Positions 17,436-26,620 of a stretch of 62,558 nucleotides of DNA are shown here, in pieces. Source of the stretch: Komagataeibacter swingsii (GTDB lineage: Bacteria > Pseudomonadota > Alphaproteobacteria > Acetobacterales > Acetobacteraceae). Numbering within the stretch: the stretch's first letter is position 1; every line of letters starts with the position of its first letter. The position numbers and the translations under genes are program-made. The stretch is from the NCBI RefSeq assembly GCF_003207895.1, contig NZ_NKUB01000016.1, forward strand, positions 1 through 62,558. The letters run 5' to 3'. Under the pieces are notes generated by a model. The model was not told the origin of the DNA, ran no database searches, and saw only the letters and a program-made list of their open reading frames with translations.

Positions 17436-18803
17436 TCAGGTCAGGGTATTGAACGTACCCGCCTTCAGCGCCGTTTCAATTTCTTCCAGCGACCGCCCGC
17501 GCGTTTCGGGCACGTAACGCCAGACAAAAGCAAAGGCGAGCAGATTGATCGCGGCATACATCCAGAACGTGCCCGCCGCCCCCAGCGCCTGCACCAGCGA
17601 CAGCGTGGTCAGGGAAATCAGCAGGTCCGCCGTCCAGTGCGTCGCCGCGACTAGGCTCATGCCCTTGCTGCGGCACGACAGGGGATAGACCTCCGCCCCC
17701 ACCAGCCATATGGCGACAGACAGGCTGCCCACATTGAATATGGCATAACAGACCACCGCCGCCGCCGTTATCCATGTATTGATGCCGTGGGTCGACCCGA
17801 TGGCGAACATCGTCCCCAGCACCATGAGGGAGACAACCGCACCGGGAATAAGCCGCAACAGCAGCCTGCGCCGCCCCCATGCATCCACCGCCCAACTGCC
17901 AAATGCGGTGGACAGCACCATGGCGACCCCGATGGCGATCGAGGTCAACAGAGCGGATGACTGCCCGAAGCCGACACCTGCGAAAATGGTCGGTGCATAA
18001 TATAGCACCGCGTTGATGCCGGTAATCTGGCAGAACAGCGCCACCCCGACCGATGCAATCACCGCCGGGCGCACCCATGGCTGCAGCAATGCGGACCATG
18101 GGGCCTGCTCGTCATGCATCGCGACAATGGAATCCAGTTCGGCCCGCGCGGCCTGGGGGTCACGCCGCAGGCGTTGCAGCACCTCGAACGCGCTTTCAAG
18201 GTTTCCCTTCATGGCCAGCCAGCGCGGACTGCGTGGCAGGACCGACATGCCGACAAACAGGATGATGGCGGGCACGATGCCCAGCCCGAACATCAGCCGC
18301 CATGACTGGTGCCGGCACAGATACCCCGCAATGAAGGAAACAAGGATGCCGCACACGACCGCAAGCTGGAACAGGACCACCATCTGCCCGCGTTTTTCAC
18401 GCGGGGCGATTTCCGCGATATAGACCGGCACGATCTGCGAGCACATGCCCACCGCCAGCCCGAGAATGAACCGCGCGCAGACCAGTATTCCCACCCCGGG
18501 CGCCAGCGATGCGACCAGCGTGCCGACAATGAACACAAGGGCCGCGAACATGATCATGTAACGCCGCCCCAGCCGGTCCGACAACGGGGCCGCCATAAGG
18601 CAGCCCCCCAGCGCCCCGGCCACGATGGCGGATGTCACGACCTGCTGCCCCAGCGTGCCGAGGGTGAAATCGGTGGTGATCTGCAGCAGGGCTGCGGAAA
18701 TGATGCCGGTATCGTAACCGAACAGCAACCCACCCGTTGCGGCCACCCCCGCAATCAGGTTCACGATACCGGTTCCGGGGGCCGTCTGCCTGTCATGCGC
18801 CAT
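17436..18803 (-). CDS. Sugar-porter MFS transporter (sugar/H+ symporter)
   Basis: This 455-residue, 12-TM transporter is of the GalP/XylE/AraE type. Family signatures include GLLFGYDTGIISAAL in TM1, SDRLGRRYMIM after TM2, RFILGLAVGMCSQIVPVYIAEIAPREKRG around TM4, QITGINAVLYYAP in TM7 and PETRGRSLEEIE at the end. It should bring a hexose or pentose across the inner membrane with protons. It is the last gene of the minus-strand group xylB - MRJP-like - MFS, so D-xylose or another pentose is a reasonable guess. GGAAAG lies about 11 nt before its ATG. Confidence 0.88.
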   Translation of the reverse strand: MAHDRQTAPGTGIVNLIAGVAATGGLLFGYDTGIISAALLQITTDFTLGTLGQQVVTSAIVAGALGGCLMAAPLSDRLGRRYMIMFAALVFIVGTLVASLAPGVGILVCARFILGLAVGMCSQIVPVYIAEIAPREKRGQMVVLFQLAVVCGILVSFIAGYLCRHQSWRLMFGLGIVPAIILFVGMSVLPRSPRWLAMKGNLESAFEVLQRLRRDPQAARAELDSIVAMHDEQAPWSALLQPWVRPAVIASVGVALFCQITGINAVLYYAPTIFAGVGFGQSSALLTSIAIGVAMVLSTAFGSWAVDAWGRRRLLLRLIPGAVVSLMVLGTMFAIGSTHGINTWITAAAVVCYAIFNVGSLSVAIWLVGAEVYPLSCRSKGMSLVAATHWTADLLISLTTLSLVQALGAAGTFWMYAAINLLAFAFVWRYVPETRGRSLEEIETALKAGTFNTLT

Positions 18804-18836
18804 TATTATGCGTTCTTTCCAGCTTGCCCTTCAGGC

Positions 18837-19964
18837 TTATTTCAGGGGAATGCGCACCACCAGCCATGGCCGCTCTTCCATGTCGTGGCCGTCATGGAAT
18901 ACGGGCAGCCGCCCCCACTGGCCGACCGTCAGCCACAGGGCGCCGTCCTTCAGGGTCAGTCCATCCGGGGCGATCAGGCGCGGGTCATGCGCGACAACGG
19001 ACAGGTGGCCATCCGCCGTGCGACGCAGCACGGCGTGACGTTCGATGTCCGTCAGGTACAGGGTATTGTCCGGGCCGGTCGCCATGCCATCGACCACCGC
19101 GTCTTCCCCCTCGTCGCGCACGGCGCGTTCCAGTTGCGCGGGCTTGACGGCAGGATCGGCCAGCAGGGCCGTGGGGGCGCTGTACAGCCTGCGGCTGGAC
19201 AGGGGTTGCCAGTACAGGCGGCTTGAATCCGTGCTCAGCGTCACGCCATCAATGCCCCCCTGTCCCATGGCCGGGTGCGCCATGTCATAACGCAGCATCT
19301 GCCCGTCCAGTTCCATGGCGAAACCCGGTTCCGCACGGGTCGAAGGCGAGTTTTCCAGCACGCGCCGCGCCCGCCCGCTGGCAATGTCGACCACGATGAT
19401 CGCCGGATGGTCCATAAGCGAGGTATCGCTGACATAGGCCGTGCCCTGCGCGCCATGCGTCATGTCCACACGCACGTCATTGACATGGCTGTCAGGCCGC
19501 GTGGCGCCAGCGCCCAGCGGTATGGTCGCCACGATCCGCCCGGTATGCCCGTCCAGCCCGATCAGCGCCGGGGCGGCCGGTGTGGTCTGCCCGGCCACGA
19601 TGCCTTCATCCACGATCCACAGCCGGCCGGTTGCATCCACCGTCATGCCAAGGGGGGAGACGAAACGCGCCTGCGTTGCCTCATCGGGAAAGGGAACGGC
19701 CCTGCCTTTCTCCAGCACGCCCAGGCGCGGTCCCTTATGGTCGGCGGCACTGCGCGGGAAGGCCAGCACGATACGCCCGTCGGGCAGGGTTGCGATGCCC
19801 GATGGCTGCATGTCGTAAAAGCGCGCGACAACGCTGATATCACCCGACGGTGCCGCGCCATGATCCACGCTGTCGCGGGCAATCGCCGCCACGGGGGCCA
19901 GCAGCCCCAGCATGGCCGCCGCACATGCGGGATATAATGCCTTGTGAAATAAACCTGTCTTCAT
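18837..19964 (-). CDS. Secreted MRJP-like / SMP-30-type beta-propeller protein
   Basis: This 375-residue protein has a signal peptide (about residues 1-29, ending AAIARD) and a six-bladed propeller pattern. Markers of the major-royal-jelly (yellow) family are GRLWIVDEG, SHVNDVRVDMTHGAQGTAYVSD and GIDGVTLSTDSSRLYWQPLSSRRLYS. Bacterial members are often annotated as gluconolactonase-like, but the actual substrate is unknown. Between a kinase and a transporter for sugars, a periplasmic lactonase step is plausible. AGAGAG precedes the ATG at 19964. A perfect 16-bp palindrome lies 49 nt upstream. Confidence 0.8.
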   Translation of the reverse strand: MKTGLFHKALYPACAAAMLGLLAPVAAIARDSVDHGAAPSGDISVVARFYDMQPSGIATLPDGRIVLAFPRSAADHKGPRLGVLEKGRAVPFPDEATQARFVSPLGMTVDATGRLWIVDEGIVAGQTTPAAPALIGLDGHTGRIVATIPLGAGATRPDSHVNDVRVDMTHGAQGTAYVSDTSLMDHPAIIVVDIASGRARRVLENSPSTRAEPGFAMELDGQMLRYDMAHPAMGQGGIDGVTLSTDSSRLYWQPLSSRRLYSAPTALLADPAVKPAQLERAVRDEGEDAVVDGMATGPDNTLYLTDIERHAVLRRTADGHLSVVAHDPRLIAPDGLTLKDGALWLTVGQWGRLPVFHDGHDMEERPWLVVRIPLK

Positions 19965-20012
19965 AATGCTCTCTGCTTTCCCCTGTTCATGCCCGATATG
20001 GGCGGCATGGTC

Positions 20013-20028
20013 GTTATAGGCCTATAAC
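20013..20028. promoter_or_regulatory. Perfect 16-bp palindrome (operator candidate)
   Basis: GTTATAGGCCTATAAC reads the same on both strands. It lies between xylB and the MRJP-like gene, 49 nt before the latter's start. The symmetry suits a dimeric repressor, but no cognate regulator is encoded nearby. Confidence 0.5.
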
Positions 20029-20079
20029 AGCCTTTTACCCGACCGGGACATGCCACGGGCACGGTAGCGCGCCCATTCT

Positions 20080-21549
20080 TCAGGCGGGCTGCGCGTCCAT
20101 TGCGGAACGAAGGGCGGGATAGAGCCTGCGGTAGAACGCCAATGGCGCGGCGTAGGCATGGGCCAGTTCGGGATCGGGAACCAGCGTTTCCTCGCGCTGC
20201 TGCGGCAGGCAGACGGCCTCCACCGCCTCCCCCGTCACGGCAATGCGGGCTAGGCGGGCGGCGCCGAATGCGCCCCCCTGTTCCCCATGCGCCAGCCGGT
20301 GCAGCGACAGGCCCGTGACGCTGGACAGGATGGAGACCCATGTGCGGCTGTTGGACCCGCCACCGATCACATCCGCCTGCGTCACGATGGAACCGGCATC
20401 CGCCAGCACGTCCACCACGTCGCGGAAGGAAAAGGCGACCCCTTCCAAAACGGCCTGCGTCATGTCCGCGCGCGTGGTATTGTGGGACAGGCCGGCAAAC
20501 ATGCCACGGACATGCCCGTCATTATGGGGTGTCCGCTCACCCGACAGGTAGGGCAGGAAGACAACAGGCGATGGCCGCGTCACGCGCGCGGGCAGTTCCG
20601 CCAGCAGGTCGCGTTCCGCCATGCCGGTGGTGCGCGCCCACCACGCCAGCGAGGATGCGGCCGACAGTGTCACCCCCATCTGGTGCCATGTATCAGGCAC
20701 GGCATGGCAGAACGCATGGATCCCGCCCTGTGGATGCGGCCGGAAACGGTCGGTTGTTACCCACAACACGCCCGACGTGCCCAGCGACAGGAAGGATGAC
20801 CCGGCCCTGACCGCGCCCAGCCCTACCGCACCCGCTGCGTTATCTCCCGCGCCCCCTGCCAGGACCGGGCGCGTCTTCATGCCCCAGCGCCGGGCGATGG
20901 CCGCATCCAGTACGCCCGCGGGCGCCGTGCCTTCCACCAGTGCCGGCATATTGTCACGCCGCAGGTCGGTTGCCGCCAGCGCGTCATCGGACCAGCGGCG
21001 CTGGCCCACATCCAGCCACAAAGATCCCGAGGCATCCGACATATCCTCGATCATGTCGCCGGTCATGCGGTAACGCAGCCATGCCTTGGGCAGCAGGACA
21101 TGGCGGGTCGCGGCAAAGACCTCCGGCTCATGTTCCGCCACCCAGAGCAGCTTGGGCGCGGTAAAGCCCGACATGGCGATATTGCCGCATATTTCACGGC
21201 TTTTGGGAAACCTGTGCTCGAATTCCGCGCATTGCGCCACCGCGCGCACGTCATTCCACAGGATACACGGACGCAGCACGCCACCATCCCGCCCCAGCAG
21301 GACCGCGCCATGCTGCTGGCCAGACAGGCCAATGCCCGTGACCTGCGCCATTTCCCCCGGATGGGCCGCAACCAGCGCGTCCATGGTTCCCAGCAGGGCC
21401 GTCCACCAGTCCTGTGGCGCCTGTTCATTCCAGCCCGGGTGTGGGGAGCTGACACGCAGCGGACTGGAATGGCTGCCTATGACATGCTGATGGCTATCGA
21501 CCAGAACGGCCTTGAGGGCGGACGTGCCCAGATCAATTCCGACAAACAT
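20080..21549 (-). CDS. xylB: Xylulokinase
   Basis: This 489-residue FGGY kinase phosphorylates D-xylulose to D-xylulose 5-phosphate for the pentose phosphate pathway. It opens with FVGIDLGTSALKAVLVDS (phosphate loop 1) and has GIGLSGQQHGAVLL near residue 80, LAGGAGDNAAGAVGLG near residue 235 and the C-terminal ADVIGGGSNSRTWVSILSSVTG block. The start at 21549 places the kinase fold at the N-terminus with GGGA about 10 nt upstream; an alternative ATG at 21564 would add five residues. It is first in a minus-strand run with the MRJP-like and MFS genes. Confidence 0.93.
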   Translation of the reverse strand: MFVGIDLGTSALKAVLVDSHQHVIGSHSSPLRVSSPHPGWNEQAPQDWWTALLGTMDALVAAHPGEMAQVTGIGLSGQQHGAVLLGRDGGVLRPCILWNDVRAVAQCAEFEHRFPKSREICGNIAMSGFTAPKLLWVAEHEPEVFAATRHVLLPKAWLRYRMTGDMIEDMSDASGSLWLDVGQRRWSDDALAATDLRRDNMPALVEGTAPAGVLDAAIARRWGMKTRPVLAGGAGDNAAGAVGLGAVRAGSSFLSLGTSGVLWVTTDRFRPHPQGGIHAFCHAVPDTWHQMGVTLSAASSLAWWARTTGMAERDLLAELPARVTRPSPVVFLPYLSGERTPHNDGHVRGMFAGLSHNTTRADMTQAVLEGVAFSFRDVVDVLADAGSIVTQADVIGGGSNSRTWVSILSSVTGLSLHRLAHGEQGGAFGAARLARIAVTGEAVEAVCLPQQREETLVPDPELAHAYAAPLAFYRRLYPALRSAMDAQPA

Positions 21550-22003
21550 TATTATTATTCCCATGCCGTAACTGGCTTTCCAGTCCGGCTGTTCTTGCTT
21601 TGCCGCTTTGTTATGCCCCAAGTGAATACACATCGGGGATGGCATGGCAAGCATGGGTGGGACACCTTCTGGTGACCTGCAATCACAGAAAATTTTCCGT
21701 CATCCCGATGTATTACACAATATTACGGATGACGCAGGAACAATATCCGCGATTATTCCAAATATGAAACTGTTCCCTGTGTGAAGGGCCGTTTCCTTAC
21801 TTCCATGAAAGACCCAGCCCCCCACAGGGATGCCCTGGGGCGGATCATTCGATAAAATATCCAAAGGCACGCCGCCTTTAAAAAAAAAGGCGACGCCCAA
21901 AAACTTTTATTTCTTTCTCCATGGGCTGTTTCAAAACAGCCGCCTGACCGGAAGTGGCCATGCAGGCCAAAACCTGCATGCCATCGTGAAACGCCCTTTG
22001 TAT
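21550..22003. other. Intergenic region with several hairpins
   Basis: No gene was found. It holds a partial double-hairpin repeat and two perfect short stems at 21924-21941 (GGCTGTTT / AAACAGCC) and 21959-21980 (CATGCAGG / CCTGCATG). These probably form the 3' end of the acetoin operon and the upstream region of xylB. Confidence 0.5.
21869..21909 (+). repeat. Double-hairpin repeat, partial copy 3 (hairpin B only)
   Basis: The stem is CGCCGCCTTT / AAAGGCGACG followed by CCCAAAAACTTTT, matching the right half of the full repeat at 37412. It lies beyond the acoC stop. Confidence 0.6.
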
Positions 22004-23146
22004 TTACGTGGCGACAACTTTTGATTTCATGAAGTCTTCCACCATTCCGTTGACCTTATCCGCGCATTCAAGCTGCGGCATATGCCCGATATCAGGCAGG
22101 ATGTGCCGTTCGACAGAAGTGGACAGGCCATCAGCCTGTGTCACGGGCAGGATTTCATCCTCCCGGCCCCATATCACCGTGACCGGAACACCCACCGCCG
22201 CCAGTACGGGACGCAGGTCATCGCCCTGATGCCCGCCCGGGAAACAGGCATCCGCCACCGTGCGCAGGGCGGCCTGCACCCCATCCAGCCGTTTGTAGCG
22301 CAGCACGTCATCGGACATGCGCCGCCCGATCAGCGATTTGTCATGCACCAGGTATTTCAGCACGTCCTGCACCGCGCGCACGCGATCGGCTTCGATAAAG
22401 CCGTTGATGAAGGTCATGTTGATCTGCGGCCCAAGCCCGGCGGGCGCCACCAGCACCAGCGAGGCCACGCTGTGCGGCGCCGTATGCGCCAGGGTCAGCG
22501 CAATGCCACCGCCCAGCGAATGCCCCATGACATGCGCCTGCCTGATCTTGAGCTGCGCCAGAAGCTGCGCCGTCACATCGGCAAAGAACGCCAGCGTGCC
22601 CGGCCCGACATCCTTTGACGATTCGCCATGTCCCGGCAGGTCGAAGGCTATGACACGCCGCCCGTGCGCAAGGGCGGCGTGATTGAGCATCCAGTTTTTC
22701 AGGTCACCGCCAAACCCGTGGATCAGCAGCAGAGGCGTGCCATCGCCCTCCCCGCGTTCATGCACGCGCAGGGTGTGGTCGCCCACCGTCATCATGACCG
22801 GTTCATCAACCGGCGCGCTGTCCGACTGCGCATCGGATGATGCGGCAAAGTCAGCCTGGAAACGGGTAATGAAGGCGTCAATATCCGTATCAGGCACCGC
22901 CGGGTCCGCCACCACGCCAATCAGCGCGCCCACGGGCAGCATTTCACCGTTCCCTGCGACCTGTCGCCGCAACGTGCCGGTGACGGGGCTTTCAAAGGCA
23001 TTGGTGATCTTGCTGGTTTCGATATCAACCAATTCGTCGCCGGTTTTTATGGCCGCGCCCGGCTCGACCATCCACCCGGCAATCTTGCCTTCGGTCATGG
23101 CCAGCCCGAATTTGGGCATGGTGATGGGGGTTATGTCATGGGTCAT
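22004..23146 (-). CDS. acoC: Acetoin dehydrogenase E2, lipoyl domain fused to alpha/beta hydrolase
   Basis: This 380-residue protein carries an N-terminal lipoyl domain with its lysine in DIETSKITNAFESP (K46). After a linker near residue 95, an alpha/beta-hydrolase-like catalytic domain follows: LLLIHGFGGDLKNW, the nucleophile elbow GHSLGGG, WGREDEI (Asp) and DIGHMPQ (His). This layout, without the usual E3/E1-binding domain, is typical of AcoC. It passes the acetyl group from acetoin cleavage to CoA. It is third in the acoABC order, with its ATG right after the acoB stop. Confidence 0.9.
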   Translation of the reverse strand: MTHDITPITMPKFGLAMTEGKIAGWMVEPGAAIKTGDELVDIETSKITNAFESPVTGTLRRQVAGNGEMLPVGALIGVVADPAVPDTDIDAFITRFQADFAASSDAQSDSAPVDEPVMMTVGDHTLRVHERGEGDGTPLLLIHGFGGDLKNWMLNHAALAHGRRVIAFDLPGHGESSKDVGPGTLAFFADVTAQLLAQLKIRQAHVMGHSLGGGIALTLAHTAPHSVASLVLVAPAGLGPQINMTFINGFIEADRVRAVQDVLKYLVHDKSLIGRRMSDDVLRYKRLDGVQAALRTVADACFPGGHQGDDLRPVLAAVGVPVTVIWGREDEILPVTQADGLSTSVERHILPDIGHMPQLECADKVNGMVEDFMKSKVVAT

Positions 23147-23147
23147 G

Positions 23148-24176
23148 TCAGACTTTCTCCACTACGCGGTGGGCCATGGTGGCGGTCACGGCGGCCTCGA
23201 TCCTGTCCACGCTGGGCAGGTAGAGCGTTTCCAGAACCGTGGCGAAGGGAACCGGCGTATGCGGCGGCACCACGCGACGGATGGGCGCGCGCAGGGTATC
23301 GAATGCCTCTTCCGCCACGATGGCCGCGATATCGGTGGCCATGTTGCACCGTGGGCTGGATTCATCAACAATCACCAGCCGCCCCGTATCGGCCACGCAT
23401 TCCAGGATGGTGTCGCGATCAAGTGGCGAGGTCGTGCGCGGGTCGATGACCGTGCAGCTTATGCCCTTCTTTTCCAGCCGGTCAGCCGCCTGGTTGGCAA
23501 GTCCCACCATGCGGCCAAAGGCGACGATGGTGACATCGCGCCCCTCCCGCGTCAGGTTGGCTTCGCCAAACGGGATGGCATAGGGTTCATCGGGCACGTC
23601 CTCCTCCTCATCATACATCACCTTGTTTTCAAGGAAGATGACGGGATCATCATCGCGTATGGCCGAAATCAGCAGGCCCTTGGCCTCATAGGGCGAGGAC
23701 GGGATGACCACCTTCAGGCCGGGAATATGCGTAAACAGCGGATACAGTGCCTGACTGTGCTGGGCGGCGGCATTGAAGCCCGCGCCGAACATGGCGCGGA
23801 TCACCAGCGGGGTCCGCGCCTTGCCGCCAAACATGTAGCGGAACTTGGCCGCCTGGTTCATGATCTGGTCAAGGCAGCAGCCGACGAAATCGACAAACAT
23901 CAGTTCCGCCACCGGCCGCAGCCCGGTCACCGCGGCACCCGCGGCGGCCCCGATATACGATGCCTCGGTAATGGGGGTGTCCAGCACGCGGGTGTCGCCA
24001 AATTCCTCCAGCAACCCCTTGGTCACGCCCAGCACACCGCCCCATGCGTCCTTTATGCCGGCCGATCCGCCACGGCCGCCCGCGACATCCTCGCCCATCA
24101 GGATAACGGTGGGATCGCGGCGCATTTCCTGCCGCAGGGCTTCATTGATCGCCTGCCGAAAGCTTTTCTTGCTCAT
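23148..24176 (-). CDS. acoB: Acetoin dehydrogenase E1 beta subunit
   Basis: This 342-residue transketolase-like subunit has FRQAINEALRQEMRRDP at the N-terminus, GEDVAGGRGGSAGIKDAWGG, LDTPITEASYIGAAAGAAVTGLRPVAELMF near residue 87, and SPYEAKGLL. The C-terminal domain begins with the VVDESSPRCNMATDIAAIV region. With AcoA it forms the TPP-dependent E1 that cleaves acetoin to acetaldehyde and a hydroxyethyl group. It sits between acoA and acoC, 33 bp after acoA and 1 bp before acoC. Confidence 0.92.
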   Translation of the reverse strand: MSKKSFRQAINEALRQEMRRDPTVILMGEDVAGGRGGSAGIKDAWGGVLGVTKGLLEEFGDTRVLDTPITEASYIGAAAGAAVTGLRPVAELMFVDFVGCCLDQIMNQAAKFRYMFGGKARTPLVIRAMFGAGFNAAAQHSQALYPLFTHIPGLKVVIPSSPYEAKGLLISAIRDDDPVIFLENKVMYDEEEDVPDEPYAIPFGEANLTREGRDVTIVAFGRMVGLANQAADRLEKKGISCTVIDPRTTSPLDRDTILECVADTGRLVIVDESSPRCNMATDIAAIVAEEAFDTLRAPIRRVVPPHTPVPFATVLETLYLPSVDRIEAAVTATMAHRVVEKV

Positions 24177-24209
24177 GGTTCATGTCTTCCGTGCGTTGGG
24201 GGATACGGG

Positions 24210-25175
<966 letters not shown>

Positions 25176-25316
25176 GGTTGTTTCCCCTGTCTTTCCTGGT
25201 CCCGCGGCACTGCGCCTGTGCATGCCGCCGGGCTGCGTGCAGCACACACGCATTGCGCCATTGCGGGCAAGGACGCATCACGGCCCCTTCACGCCCATGT
25301 GACGCGGAGCGTACGA

Positions 25317-25338
25317 AGTGTCGCGAAACCGCGACACT
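25317..25338. promoter_or_regulatory. Perfect 9+9 bp dyad between acoA and the AcoR-like gene
   Basis: Arms AGTGTCGCG (25317-25325) and CGCGACACT (25330-25338) flank AAAC. It lies 142 nt upstream of acoA and 54 nt upstream of the regulator start. A binding site for the Fis-type HTH of the adjacent regulator is the simplest reading. No sigma-54 -24/-12 element was recognised in front of acoA. Confidence 0.65.
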
Positions 25339-25392
25339 CAGGCAGGTGTTTATCCACCAGCATCCCTGAAACACCGAACGCAAAGAAACAGC

Positions 25393-26352
25393 ATGCTGCA
25401 TGGTCCCGGCTTCTTGCGTCCTGACCCCGCCTTCCCCGCCATGGCCCGGACGGGGCTTGAGGCTTCATGGCAGCGCTGCCGGCATGAATACGGCCTTGAC
25501 CCGGCGGCAGCCCCCCTGCCGGAGGTGCTGTCGGGCGCGGAGCTGCGGCAGTCATGCCTGCGCATGGGACGGCTGCTGTATTTTGCCGGGCCGGAAATGG
25601 AACGGCTGCACGCGGCCCTGGCCCCGGTGGGCTATACCGTCATGCTGTCGGACATGGATGGGATCGTGCTGACGCATCAGGCGGCCAGCACCCTCCGGCG
25701 CGGCTGCCGCCGGTGGCATTTCTGGCCCGGCGCGGTCTGGGACGAACGTCATGCCGGGACAAACGGCATCGGGACATGCCTTGCCGAACACCGCAGCATA
25801 AGCGTGCACCGCAACCAGCACTGGCGCAGTGGCCTGCATGGGCTGGCGGGCATTGCCACGCCTGTTTATGATGCATCGGGCCGGATGGCGGGCGCGCTGA
25901 ACGCCAGTTCGTTCCATCCCACGCCTGATGGCAGTCTGGGCGTGCTGATCGCGTCCAACCTGTTGCAGGCGGCGCACCAGATCGAACAGGCCTGCTTCAT
26001 GGACCGGTACCGGGGCCACGCCATCATGCTGCTGGGCAATGCGGTGGGCGCGTCCGTCCCGCTGGTCGCCCTGGATCGCGACCGGCACGTGGTGGGCGCA
26101 ACCCATGCCGCACGCGCGCAGATGGGCCTTCCCCCCACGCAGGATGTAAATATGTGCCTGCTGGATGATACGGCCATCCCCGCCCCGGCCGCGCCATTGC
26201 GCGAGGCCCAGACCATGGCCATCCATACCGCGCTGGCCAGCGCACGCGGCAAGGTTGCGGTCGCCGCGCGCATGCTGGGTGTCAGCCGGTCCACCCTGCA
26301 CCGCAGGATCCGTACCATTGCGGAACAACAGCAGGCCGGCGCACGCGCCTGA
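25393..26352 (+). CDS. AcoR-like GAF/Fis regulator without an AAA+ domain
   Basis: This 319-residue protein begins like acetoin activator AcoR (ARTGLEASWQRCRHEYGLDP). A GAF-type sensor region with WDERHAGTNGIGTCLAE and HWRSGLHGLAGIATPVYDASGRMAGALN lies near residues 60-200. It ends with a Fis-type helix-turn-helix (KVAVAARMLGVSRSTLHRRIRTI). Canonical AcoR is about 600-650 residues and has a sigma-54 ATPase domain between these parts; no GAFTGA or Walker motif is present here. ATG 25393 is preferred because an upstream in-frame ATG would sit on the dyad. It presumably controls divergent acoABC. Confidence 0.8.
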   Translation: MLHGPGFLRPDPAFPAMARTGLEASWQRCRHEYGLDPAAAPLPEVLSGAELRQSCLRMGRLLYFAGPEMERLHAALAPVGYTVMLSDMDGIVLTHQAASTLRRGCRRWHFWPGAVWDERHAGTNGIGTCLAEHRSISVHRNQHWRSGLHGLAGIATPVYDASGRMAGALNASSFHPTPDGSLGVLIASNLLQAAHQIEQACFMDRYRGHAIMLLGNAVGASVPLVALDRDRHVVGATHAARAQMGLPPTQDVNMCLLDDTAIPAPAAPLREAQTMAIHTALASARGKVAVAARMLGVSRSTLHRRIRTIAEQQQAGARA

Positions 26353-26620
26353 ACGCCATGGACCCGGCGCCACCGGCACATGTCCAACACAGGATCTGAC
26401 CCTTTTTTCACGGACAGGCGGCCTGTTTCCGTCATCGCGATGCCACGTCGTCCGTTTACGGATTGATCATTTTTATAAAATAGACTGCGAATTCGGATTT
26501 TATGAACGTCCCTGCCTGAACCGTTCCAGAAAAAAGGTGCCCGCCATGTTATTTATTAAAATAAAAATCCGTTATCGTAATTTCAAAACCAATATATAAA
26601 TCAAACAAGGATAAATAAAA
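26353..26620. other. Intergenic region before the Hint gene
   Basis: About 270 bp turn AT-rich towards the right. AAGGA at about 26607-26611 serves as the Hint gene ribosome binding site. No clear promoter hexamers or hairpins were seen. Confidence 0.35.

Noticed and set aside
25176-25316. Sigma-54 promoter before acoA
   Set aside because: No GG-N10-GC type -24/-12 pair with acceptable flanks was found on the minus strand, in line with the regulator lacking an AAA+ domain.
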